A stretch of DNA of 64,000 nt from Burkholderiales bacterium (GTDB lineage: Bacteria > Pseudomonadota > Gammaproteobacteria > Burkholderiales > SG8-41). The notes beneath the pieces were generated by a model that had not been told where the DNA came from, did not search any database, and worked only from the letters and a program-made list of their open reading frames with translations. The DNA lies in contig JAIETP010000003.1 of the NCBI GenBank assembly GCA_019744975.1, forward strand, positions 1-64,000, written 5' to 3'. Shown here piece after piece: positions 24,782 through 32,379 of this stretch. Numbering within the stretch: the stretch's first letter is position 1; every line of letters starts with the position of its first letter. Both the position numbers and the translations under genes were made by a program.

Positions 24782-27700
24782 ACACTTTCTCCTTGAGCCT
24801 GTACCGGCCTTATCAATTCATCCGCAACCGGCGTATCCAGCCAGTCGATTTTCACCATCTTGCGCACCACCACGAATTCATCGCGGTTGGTGCCGATGGT
24901 GCCGTAGTAATTGAAGCCGTAGCTCAACTGGGCATAACCGCCGATCATGTGCGTAGGCTTCAGCACAATGCGCGTCACCGAGTTGTGGATGCCGCCGCGC
25001 GCGCCGGTGATTTCAGAACCCGGGGTGTTCACGATCTTCTCCTGTGCGTGGTACATCATCACCATGCCGGGATTGACGCGCTGGCTTACCACCGCCCGCG
25101 CCGCGATGGCGCCGTTGATGTTGAACAACTCGATCCAGTCGTTGTCGACGATGCCGGCGCGTTTCGCGTCATCCTCGCTCAGCCAGACACAGGGCCCGCC
25201 GCGGCTCAGCGTCAGCATCATCAGATTGTCGGTGTAGGTGGAGTGGATGCCCCACTTCTGGTGCGGTGTGATGAAATTGAGCAGGATCTCGGGATTGCCA
25301 TTACTTTTCACGCCATGGATGCCGGCGGTGGTCTTCAGGTCCACCGGCGGGCGGTAACTGACGCAGCCTTCGCCGAATGCGCGCATCCACGGGTGGTCCT
25401 GGTAGAACTGCTGGCGGCCGGTGAGCGTGCGCCACGGGATCAGCTCATGCACATTGGTGTAACCGGCGTTGTAGGACACAGTCTCGCTTTCGATGCCGCT
25501 CCAGGTCGGTGACGAGATGATCTTTCTCGGCTGCGCCTGAATGTCGCGGAAGCGGATTTTCTCGTCTTCGCGATGGATCGCCAGGTGGGCATGGTCGATC
25601 CCGGTTTGTTTGCCCAGCGCCTGCCAGGCTTTGACCGCCACATGGCCATTGGTTTCCGGCGCGAGCTGCAGAATCACCTCGCAGGCATCGATGTCGGTCT
25701 CGATTTTCGGCATGCCTTTGGTGACACCCTCTGCGGCATTGAGGCCATTCAGTTCACCGAGTTGGCGCACTTCGTCCTGCGTATTCCACGCGATTCCCTT
25801 GCCGCCGTTGCCGACCTTGCCCATCAGCGGACCGAGCGCGGTGAACCGCTTGTACACGTTCGGGTAATCGCGTTCGACCACCGTCATCTGCGGCGCAGTC
25901 TTGCCAGGTATCAGGTCAATCTCCCCTTTTTTCCATTCCCTGACGTCCAGGGCCTGGGCCAGTTCCCCCGGCGTATCGTGCATCAACGGTGTCAGCACCA
26001 GTTCCTTCTCCACGCCGAGATGACCGACACAGACTTCGCTGAACTTCTGCGCAAATCCCTTGTAAATGTCCCAGTCGCTGCGCGACTGCCATGCCGGATC
26101 CACCGCCGTCGACAACGGGTGGATGAACGGGTGCATGTCGCTGGTATTGAGGTCGTTCTTCTCGTACCAGGTGGCGGTCGGCAGCACGATGTCGGAATAC
26201 AGGCAGGTGGTACTCATGCGGAAGTCGAGCGTGACCAGCAGGTCGAGCTTGCCCTCCGGCGCCTGTTCATGCCACACCACTTCCTGTGGCTTGGCGTCGT
26301 CCGCGCCGAGATCCCTGCCTTGCACGCCGTGGCTGGTGCCCAGCAGATGCTTGAGAAAATACTCGTGCCCCTTGCCGCTGGAGCCCAGCAGGTTGGAGCG
26401 CCATACGAACAGGTTGCGCGGCCAGTTGGCCGGGTGGTCGGGATCTTCGCAACTCATTTTGAGCGAGCCGTCCTTCAGCGCCTTGACTGCGTAGTCTTTC
26501 GGATCGACTCCGGCCGCCTGCGCATCGCGCACCACCTGCAGCGGATTTGTTTTCAGTTGCGGGGCCGAAGGCAGCCAGCCCATGCGCTCGGCACGCACGT
26601 TGTAATCGATCATGCTGCCGCCGAAGAGTTTTTTGTCGGCCAGCGGCGAGAGCACTTCGTCGACACCCAGTTTTTCGTAACGCCACTGGTCGGTGTGCGC
26701 ATAAAAAAAACTGGTGCTGTTCTGCTGCCGCGGCGGACGTATCCAGTCGAGCGCGAAAGCCAGCGCGGTCCAGCCGGTCTGCGGGCGCAGCTTTTCCTGG
26801 CCCACATAATGTGCCCAGCCGCCGCCGCTTTTGCCGATGCAGCCGCACATCATCAGCATGTTGATAATGCCGCGATAGTTCATATCGCTGTGATACCAGT
26901 GGTTCATTGCCGCACCGATGATCACCATCGACTTGCCGTGGGTCTTGTCGGCGTTTTCGGCAAACTGGCGTGCGACACTGATCACCTGCTCGCGGGACAC
27001 ACCGGTAATACGTTCCTGCCACGCCGGCGTGTACGGTGTGTCGTCGTCGTAGCTGGTCGCAGCCAGTTCGCCGGGCAAACCGCGGGCCACCCCATAGTTG
27101 GCCGCCTGCAGGTCGAACACCGTGGCCACCAGCACATCGCGCTGGTCGCCCGCCTGGCCGACAGCAATGCGTTGTACCGGCACCGTACGCACCAGCACGT
27201 CGCCGTTATCGCCTTTCTGCACGTTATTCGGAAAATGCTCGCTGGTGATGCCGCCAAAATACGGAAAGCCGACCTTGGCGGTATCCGTTACCGGGTGATC
27301 GCCCTCGAGCAGCGACAGCTTGAGTTTGACGTCAGTGCCGTGGTGCGCCTCCTTAGCCTCGAGGTTCCACTGACCCTGATCGGCGCGGCCATCGGGTCCC
27401 CAGCGAAAACCGATGGCGCCATTGGGCAGCACCACCTTGCCGCTCCCGTCGAAAGCAACCGTCTTCCAGTCCGGATTGTTTTCCTGACCCAGCTTGTCGG
27501 CAAAATCCAATGCGCGCATATAACGGTCGGGCACCAGCACCTTGTCGCCGTTGGGCAGAATATGCTCCTTCAGCATCACCAGCATCGGCAGGTCGGTATA
27601 GCGACGGGCGTAATCGTCGAAATACGCGCTGCGTCGCTTTTCTCCATCAGGGAAATAAAACTCCTTGAGAATCACATGTCCCATGGCCATCGCCACCGCG

Positions 27701-28608
27701 GCATCCGTGCCCTGCTTGGGATGCATCCAGATGTCCGCCAACTTGGCGACTTCGGAATAGTCCGGCGTGACCGCAACGGTCTTGGCGCCCTTGTAGCGCA
27801 CCTCGGTGAAAAAATGCGCATCGGGCGTGCGCGTCTGCGGCACATTCGAGCCCCAGGCGATGATGAACGTGGAGTTGTACCAGTCTGCAGATTCCGGCAC
27901 GTCGGTCTGCTCGCCCCAGGTCTGCGGGCTGGACGGCGGCAAATCGCAATACCAGTCGTAAAAACTCATGCACACGCCGCCGATCAGACTGAGATAACGG
28001 CTGCCTGCGGCATAGCTGACCATCGACATCGCCGGGATCGGCGAAAAGCCGATCACCCGGTCAGGACCATGTTTTTTGATGGTGTAGACATTGGCCGCTG
28101 CGACGATCTCGTTGATTTCATCCCAGCTCGAGCGGACAAAACCGCCCAGACCGCGCACGCTTTGGTAATCGCGCCGCTTGGCGTCGGATTCAACGATGGA
28201 AGCCCAGGCCTCCACCGGCGTCTTTGTCGACCGTGCTTCGCGCCAGCTTTTCAGCAGACGGCCGCGCACCAGCGGATATTTCACGCGGTTGGCGCTGTAG
28301 AGGTACCAGCTGTAGCTGGCGCCGCGCGCGCAGCCCCGTGGCTCGTGGTTGGGCATGTCCCAGCGGGTTCTCGGGTAATCGGTCTGCTGGGTTTCCCAGG
28401 TGACGATGCCGCCCTTGACGTAGATCTTCCACGAACACGACCCCGTGCAATTCACACCGTGGGTGGAACGCACGATCTTGTCGTGCGCCCAGCGGTTGCG
28501 GTAAGCGTCCTCCCAGGTCCGGTCCTCCCCGGTAACGACCCCATGCCCATCGGAAAAAGATTCGCGAGGCTGCGTGAAGTAATTCAGTCGATCGAGAAAA
28601 TGACTCAT
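24778..28608 (-). CDS. narG: respiratory nitrate reductase alpha subunit
   Basis: 1276 residues, the molybdenum bis-MGD catalytic subunit that reduces nitrate to nitrite at the cytoplasmic face. The N-terminal [4Fe-4S] FS0 motif is HGVNCTGSCSWKIYVKGG, with His as one ligand. The region LPPSSPQTWGEQTDVPESAD includes the area of the Asp molybdenum ligand. There is no Tat signal, so it is a Nar-type and not a Nap-type enzyme. It follows narK2 by 37 AT-rich bases in which no separate FNR box is seen. Confidence 0.98.
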   Translation of the reverse strand: MSHFLDRLNYFTQPRESFSDGHGVVTGEDRTWEDAYRNRWAHDKIVRSTHGVNCTGSCSWKIYVKGGIVTWETQQTDYPRTRWDMPNHEPRGCARGASYSWYLYSANRVKYPLVRGRLLKSWREARSTKTPVEAWASIVESDAKRRDYQSVRGLGGFVRSSWDEINEIVAAANVYTIKKHGPDRVIGFSPIPAMSMVSYAAGSRYLSLIGGVCMSFYDWYCDLPPSSPQTWGEQTDVPESADWYNSTFIIAWGSNVPQTRTPDAHFFTEVRYKGAKTVAVTPDYSEVAKLADIWMHPKQGTDAAVAMAMGHVILKEFYFPDGEKRRSAYFDDYARRYTDLPMLVMLKEHILPNGDKVLVPDRYMRALDFADKLGQENNPDWKTVAFDGSGKVVLPNGAIGFRWGPDGRADQGQWNLEAKEAHHGTDVKLKLSLLEGDHPVTDTAKVGFPYFGGITSEHFPNNVQKGDNGDVLVRTVPVQRIAVGQAGDQRDVLVATVFDLQAANYGVARGLPGELAATSYDDDTPYTPAWQERITGVSREQVISVARQFAENADKTHGKSMVIIGAAMNHWYHSDMNYRGIINMLMMCGCIGKSGGGWAHYVGQEKLRPQTGWTALAFALDWIRPPRQQNSTSFFYAHTDQWRYEKLGVDEVLSPLADKKLFGGSMIDYNVRAERMGWLPSAPQLKTNPLQVVRDAQAAGVDPKDYAVKALKDGSLKMSCEDPDHPANWPRNLFVWRSNLLGSSGKGHEYFLKHLLGTSHGVQGRDLGADDAKPQEVVWHEQAPEGKLDLLVTLDFRMSTTCLYSDIVLPTATWYEKNDLNTSDMHPFIHPLSTAVDPAWQSRSDWDIYKGFAQKFSEVCVGHLGVEKELVLTPLMHDTPGELAQALDVREWKKGEIDLIPGKTAPQMTVVERDYPNVYKRFTALGPLMGKVGNGGKGIAWNTQDEVRQLGELNGLNAAEGVTKGMPKIETDIDACEVILQLAPETNGHVAVKAWQALGKQTGIDHAHLAIHREDEKIRFRDIQAQPRKIISSPTWSGIESETVSYNAGYTNVHELIPWRTLTGRQQFYQDHPWMRAFGEGCVSYRPPVDLKTTAGIHGVKSNGNPEILLNFITPHQKWGIHSTYTDNLMMLTLSRGGPCVWLSEDDAKRAGIVDNDWIELFNINGAIAARAVVSQRVNPGMVMMYHAQEKIVNTPGSEITGARGGIHNSVTRIVLKPTHMIGGYAQLSYGFNYYGTIGTNRDEFVVVRKMVKIDWLDTPVADELIRPVQAQGESV

Positions 28609-28645
28609 AGTCTTCCCATTAAGTATTTGTTTTTAAAAGATATTT

Positions 28646-30277
28646 TTAAGGATTCTTCACATAGGCGTTGGTACGCAGGTAGAACCACCAGTTGAGGATC
28701 AGACACAAGGCGTAAAAAGCTGCGAAACCGTACATCGCGAACTGCGGCGTGCCGGCCTTGATCTGGTCGCCGATCACAATGGGTGCGACAAAGGCGCCAT
28801 AAGCGGCAATCGCCGAGGTCCAGCCCAGCACCGGACCAGCCTGCGTGCGATCAAAGATCACACCGATGGTGCGAAAGGTCGAGCCGTTACCGATGCCGCT
28901 GGCGAAAAACAGCAGCATGAACAGCCCCAGGAACAGCGGAAAGTGGGTTTCCGGCGTGGCCGAGCCGTAGGCCTGCATCATCACGTAGCCCACCGCCACC
29001 GAGGCGAACACCATGACCGCCGAGATGATTTGCGTGACAATCGAACCGCCGACCTTGTCGGAGATCCAGCCGCCCAAGGGCCGCACCGCCGCGCCCACGA
29101 AGGGACCGACCCATGCGTAAGAGAGAACGCTCGGCGCGTTCGGATTGCTCAGCGTGTGCTGCATGACGCCGTTGGCGTCAGGCACGTGGCTGACGCCGAA
29201 AATCACCTTCATCGCCAGTGGCAGGGCCATCGAGAAGCCGATAAAAGAACCAAAGGTCACGATGTACAGCGCGGTCATCGACCAGGTGTGCTTGTTGCGA
29301 AAGATCTCGAACTGTTTGCTGACCCCCTCCTTCATCGGTCCGAAGGCTGCGAATTTCATCACCAGCAGCGCGGCTACGATGTCGAGCGGAATGGCCACCC
29401 ACATGCTGATGAGCCCCAACCCGGTCGGTTTCGGCAAATACAGGTAGAGACCGAGGATGGAAGGTATGAAAGCCAAGGTGTACAGATAGGTGATCTTGGT
29501 GAATGCTACGAGCGGAGAGCCGGTATCCGGCGATACCGTCCTCAGGTTGTTCATGCCGAACCAGCACAGGATGGACAGCGGCACCAGCGACAGCAGCCAG
29601 GCGAAGCCGGCATTCTGGATCCAGGTGGGTGTGCCGGCTGCGATCTTGCCGAAAATCCAACCGCTGTCCTTCAGCAGCGTCATCGACTCTCCGCCGAAGC
29701 TGCCGAAGATCCCCACCGTCATCACCAGTGGAATCACGATCTGCATCGTCGTTACACCGAAGTTGCCGAGGCCGGCGTTGAGGCCCAGCGCCGTGCCCTG
29801 CAGGCGCTTCGGGAAAAAAGTGCTGATGTTGGACATCGAACTGGCGAAATTGCCGCCGCCCACGCCGCACCATAAGGCCATCAGCTGGAATGCCCAGAGC
29901 GGCCAGTCCTTGTGCTGCAGCACGATGCCGGTGCCCAGCGCCGGGGCCAGCAGCATCGCGGTGGTCAGGAAGATGGTGTTGCGCCCGCCCGCCAGGCGGA
30001 TCAGAAACGAGGCAGGGATGCGCATCGTCGCACCGGAGATACCGGCGATTGCGGTCAGCGTGAACAGCTCGGCCTGGGTAAACGGGAATCCGAGGTTGAG
30101 CATCTGCACGGTGATGATGCCCCACATGCCCCAGACAGCGAAGCCGCACAGCAGTGCAGGTACGGAGATCCACAGGTTGCGATAGGCGATACGCCTGCCC
30201 TTCGTCTCCCAGAATGTTTCGTCCTCAGGACGCCAATCGGCGATGTCCGGGCCGCCTGCTTTTGCTTGTGAGCTCAT
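28646..30277 (-). CDS. narK2: NarK2-type nitrate/nitrite transporter
   Basis: About 543 residues, major facilitator family with twelve or more helices. Hallmarks of the E. coli NarK-like (type II) group are present: DETFWETKGRRIAYRNLWISVPALL and the nitrate signature GVGGGNFASSMSNISTFFPK. It probably exchanges nitrate for nitrite. ATG at 30277 (MSSQAKAGG) was chosen because the upstream extension overlaps narK1. Longer than E. coli NarK, mostly through an enlarged loop with LLKDSGWIFGKIAAGTPTW. Confidence 0.92.
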   Translation of the reverse strand: MSSQAKAGGPDIADWRPEDETFWETKGRRIAYRNLWISVPALLCGFAVWGMWGIITVQMLNLGFPFTQAELFTLTAIAGISGATMRIPASFLIRLAGGRNTIFLTTAMLLAPALGTGIVLQHKDWPLWAFQLMALWCGVGGGNFASSMSNISTFFPKRLQGTALGLNAGLGNFGVTTMQIVIPLVMTVGIFGSFGGESMTLLKDSGWIFGKIAAGTPTWIQNAGFAWLLSLVPLSILCWFGMNNLRTVSPDTGSPLVAFTKITYLYTLAFIPSILGLYLYLPKPTGLGLISMWVAIPLDIVAALLVMKFAAFGPMKEGVSKQFEIFRNKHTWSMTALYIVTFGSFIGFSMALPLAMKVIFGVSHVPDANGVMQHTLSNPNAPSVLSYAWVGPFVGAAVRPLGGWISDKVGGSIVTQIISAVMVFASVAVGYVMMQAYGSATPETHFPLFLGLFMLLFFASGIGNGSTFRTIGVIFDRTQAGPVLGWTSAIAAYGAFVAPIVIGDQIKAGTPQFAMYGFAAFYALCLILNWWFYLRTNAYVKNP

Positions 30278-30294
30278 CGTGATTCCAGTCAGTG

Positions 30295-31566
30295 TCAGGA
30301 AAAGTGCGCGGGTTCGGGATGTTTCCTGCCTTCCGCCAGCCCCAGCGGACGCACCTCGGTGAAGTACATCCACATCAGCGATACCCACACGATGCCGAAC
30401 ATCAGCATGAATGCCGAGGATCTCACCCCGGTCAAATCAACCAGCGCGCCAAACATGATCGGCAGGATGAAGCCTCCCAGCCCGCCGGCAAGTCCCACCA
30501 CACCGGACACCACCCCGATGTTGTGGGGATAGTCGTCGGAGATGTATTTGAATACCGAGGCCTTGCCGATCGCAAAGGCAATGCCCATGGTGAACATGAT
30601 GATGGTGAAGACGGTGGGATTCAGGCCGACATGAAACTGCTTCGGCCCGGTCACGGTGTGTATCGTGAAGTCCGTCTGCGGGTAGGACAGGAAGAACAGG
30701 CACACCAGGCCGACCCACAATACCCACCAGGTGACCGTATGCGCGCCGTACTTGTCGGAGAACCAGCCACCGATCGCGCGCAGAAGGCCTCCCGGTATGC
30801 TGAAGCCGGCAGCCAGCAGAGCCGCCACCTTGATATCGAATCCGTATTCGGAAATGTAGTACTTGGTCATCCACAGCGACAGCGCGACGTAACCGCCGAA
30901 CACGATCGAGTAATACTGGCTGTAACGCCACACCGTCGGGTCCTTCAAGGCCATCAACTGTTCCTTGACCGTCACCTGCGCAGCCGCCGCGGTGTGCTCC
31001 CTGTTGGTAAAGGTAAAAAACCAGAACAACACAGCGGTGATCAGCATCAACACTGCGTATACCTTCGGCACCATCGTCCAGCCGTACGCCACGACGATGG
31101 TCGGTGCCACCAGCTTGGTCACCGCCGCCCCGGTATTACCGACACCGAATATCCCCATGGCAAATCCCTGGCGGTTCCTGGGAAACCAGCGCGCACAGTA
31201 GGCGATGCCCACGGTGAATGAACCACCGGCGACACCGACAAACAGGCCGGTCACCAGGAAGTGCCAGTATTCGGTGCCCCAGGAAATCATCCAGATGGGG
31301 ATCACCGTGGACAGCATCAGGATAAAAAACACGATGCGCCCGCCAAAACGGTCGGTCCACATGCCCAACGGCAGACGGATCAGTGATCCCGTCAGCACCG
31401 GTGTCGCGATCAGGATGCCGAATTGTGTTTCATTGAGGCCGAGCGACTGCTTGATGGGGATGCCGATGACGGCAAACATCATCCACACCATGAAGCAAAC
31501 CGTGAATGCGATCGTGCTGGATGCCACAACCGACCATTGCTGGTACTTCTCCGTTGCCATCGTCAT
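30295..31566 (-). CDS. narK1: NarK1-type nitrate transporter
   Basis: 423 residues, major facilitator protein of the NarK type I group, thought to import nitrate with protons. Signature regions: IRLPLGMWTDRFGGR and GVAGGSFTVGIAYCARWFPR. It precedes narK2 by 17 bases, so both transport modes are encoded together at the head of narGHJI, an arrangement known from other denitrifiers. An AAGGGG ribosome binding site and an FNR box with a TAACTT -10 lie upstream. Confidence 0.93.
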   Translation of the reverse strand: MTMATEKYQQWSVVASSTIAFTVCFMVWMMFAVIGIPIKQSLGLNETQFGILIATPVLTGSLIRLPLGMWTDRFGGRIVFFILMLSTVIPIWMISWGTEYWHFLVTGLFVGVAGGSFTVGIAYCARWFPRNRQGFAMGIFGVGNTGAAVTKLVAPTIVVAYGWTMVPKVYAVLMLITAVLFWFFTFTNREHTAAAAQVTVKEQLMALKDPTVWRYSQYYSIVFGGYVALSLWMTKYYISEYGFDIKVAALLAAGFSIPGGLLRAIGGWFSDKYGAHTVTWWVLWVGLVCLFFLSYPQTDFTIHTVTGPKQFHVGLNPTVFTIIMFTMGIAFAIGKASVFKYISDDYPHNIGVVSGVVGLAGGLGGFILPIMFGALVDLTGVRSSAFMLMFGIVWVSLMWMYFTEVRPLGLAEGRKHPEPAHFS

Positions 31567-31593
31567 TCCCCTTTTGCAGGATGTTCGGGGAAC

Positions 31594-31599
31594 AAGTTA
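31594..31599 (-). promoter_or_regulatory. putative -10 of narK1 promoter
   Basis: TAACTT on the minus strand, at the class II distance from the FNR box at 31622-31635. The same hexamer occurs at the radical SAM gene promoter. Confidence 0.45.
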
Positions 31600-31621
31600 A
31601 GGGAGCCGGACATACCCGGGT

Positions 31622-31635
31622 TTGATCTACGTCAA
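31622..31635. promoter_or_regulatory. FNR/ANR box upstream of narK1
   Basis: TTGAT-CTAC-GTCAA, one mismatch from consensus. Its centre is about 41.5 bases from the transcription start predicted for narK1K2GHJI near 31587, so it would be the main anaerobic switch of the nitrate reductase operon. Confidence 0.85.
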
Positions 31636-31638
31636 CAA

Positions 31639-31661
31639 AAGATGTATTTCAAATCCATCTT
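31639..31661. promoter_or_regulatory. nsrR: NsrR operator
   Basis: An 11-1-11 inverted repeat with half-sites AAGATGTATTT and AAATCCATCTT separated by C. It departs from the NsrR consensus at a single position in the second half. It overlaps the region where a -35 would lie for the TAGAAT at 31675-31680, so autorepression of nsrR is the simplest reading. Toward narK1 it lies upstream of the FNR box. Confidence 0.8.
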
Positions 31662-31674
31662 TAGAAAACCGTTT

Positions 31675-31680
31675 TAGAAT
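31675..31680 (+). promoter_or_regulatory. nsrR: putative -10 of nsrR promoter
   Basis: TAGAAT, 63 bases before the nsrR ATG. The -35 region expected about 17 bases upstream falls inside the NsrR operator. Confidence 0.4.
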
Positions 31681-31688
31681 CAAACACA

Positions 31689-31705
31689 ATTGATCACTCA
31701 TCAAT
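31689..31705. promoter_or_regulatory. FNR-like palindrome with 5-base spacer
   Basis: ATTGAT-CACTC-ATCAAT, a perfect 6-6 inverted repeat whose TTGAT and ATCAA halves are separated by five bases and not the four FNR needs. It lies between the predicted nsrR -10 and the ATG. Its significance is uncertain. Confidence 0.3.
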
Positions 31706-31742
31706 ACTGGGAGCCACTCCGCATCACCGGGCAGGAACTGCC

Positions 31743-32189
31743 ATGCGCTTGACGATTTTTACCGACTACACTTTGCGCGTACTCATTTATCTGGGCATGC
31801 ACCAGCATGAGGATCGCCTGACAACGATCAGCGACGTCGCGACCGCCTATGGCATCTCGGAAAACCACCTGACGAAAATCGTCCACCACCTGGCAAAGCA
31901 GGGTTACGTGGAAACCACGCGGGGAAAAGGCGGCGGCATGCGGCTGGCCCGCGCGCCGGAACTGGTCAATCTGGGCGATGTCGTGCGCGGTGCTGAAGAA
32001 GACCTGGCAATCGTCGAGTGTTTCCAGAAAAACAACACGGCAGGCCCTGTCGGCCCCTCATGCGCACTGGCGGAGATTCTGGCGCAGGCCATGCGTGCGT
32101 TTTTTGACACCCTCGACAGCCACACGCTGGCCGATCTGCTGGTGCAGCGGGAAAAACTGGACGCGGACTTTCGCATCCACGGCACATAA
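31743..32189 (+). CDS. nsrR: NsrR-type Rrf2 family NO-responsive repressor
   Basis: 148 residues. The N-terminal winged helix (MRLTIFTDYTLRVLIYLG) is close to NsrR, and Asp8, a cluster ligand in characterised NsrR, is present. In the cluster loop only two cysteines occur (Cys93 in VECFQKNN and Cys107 in GPSCAL), where NsrR normally has three; Ala100 and Gly101 lie where the middle Cys would be. An NsrR-type operator sits in its own upstream region. It would repress NO-detoxification or respiration genes until NO damages its iron-sulfur cluster. Confidence 0.85.
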   Translation: MRLTIFTDYTLRVLIYLGMHQHEDRLTTISDVATAYGISENHLTKIVHHLAKQGYVETTRGKGGGMRLARAPELVNLGDVVRGAEEDLAIVECFQKNNTAGPVGPSCALAEILAQAMRAFFDTLDSHTLADLLVQREKLDADFRIHGT

Positions 32190-32214
32190 GCATGGTGTCA
32201 ACCGGTCGAGACTG

Positions 32215-32376
32215 TCACGGCTTGCGCGGAAGGTCGTGGTCGTCATCCATCAGTATCCGGTGCGCCGGCCCCTCGAGATCCTCGAACTGGCCGCTGTGCA
32301 ACGCCCACCAGAAAACGATGCCGATCAGGAATACCAGCAGCAGCGACAGCGGAATCAGCAGGTAAAGGATGTCCAT
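32215..32376 (-). CDS. ccoS: CcoS cbb3 oxidase assembly protein
   Basis: 53 residues, MDILYLLIPLSLLLVFLIGI and on, a single membrane helix followed by FWWALHSGQFEDLEGPAHRIL, the CcoS pattern. CcoS is needed to put haem and copper cofactors into cbb3 oxidase. It lies three bases after the ccoI stop. Confidence 0.93.
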   Translation of the reverse strand: MDILYLLIPLSLLLVFLIGIVFWWALHSGQFEDLEGPAHRILMDDDHDLPRKP

Positions 32377-32379
32377 CGC

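Noticed and set aside
28609-28645. A separate FNR or NsrR site in front of narG
   Set aside because: The 37 bases between narK2 and narG are AT-rich and include only a weak half-site (AAGATATTT). No full palindrome is present, so narG is read as part of the narK1K2GHJI transcript.
25573-28695. A 1040-residue open frame on the plus strand opposite narG
   Set aside because: It lies antisense to the clearly conserved narG. Its translation is His- and Arg-rich, as expected from the complement of GC-rich coding DNA, and shows no domain.
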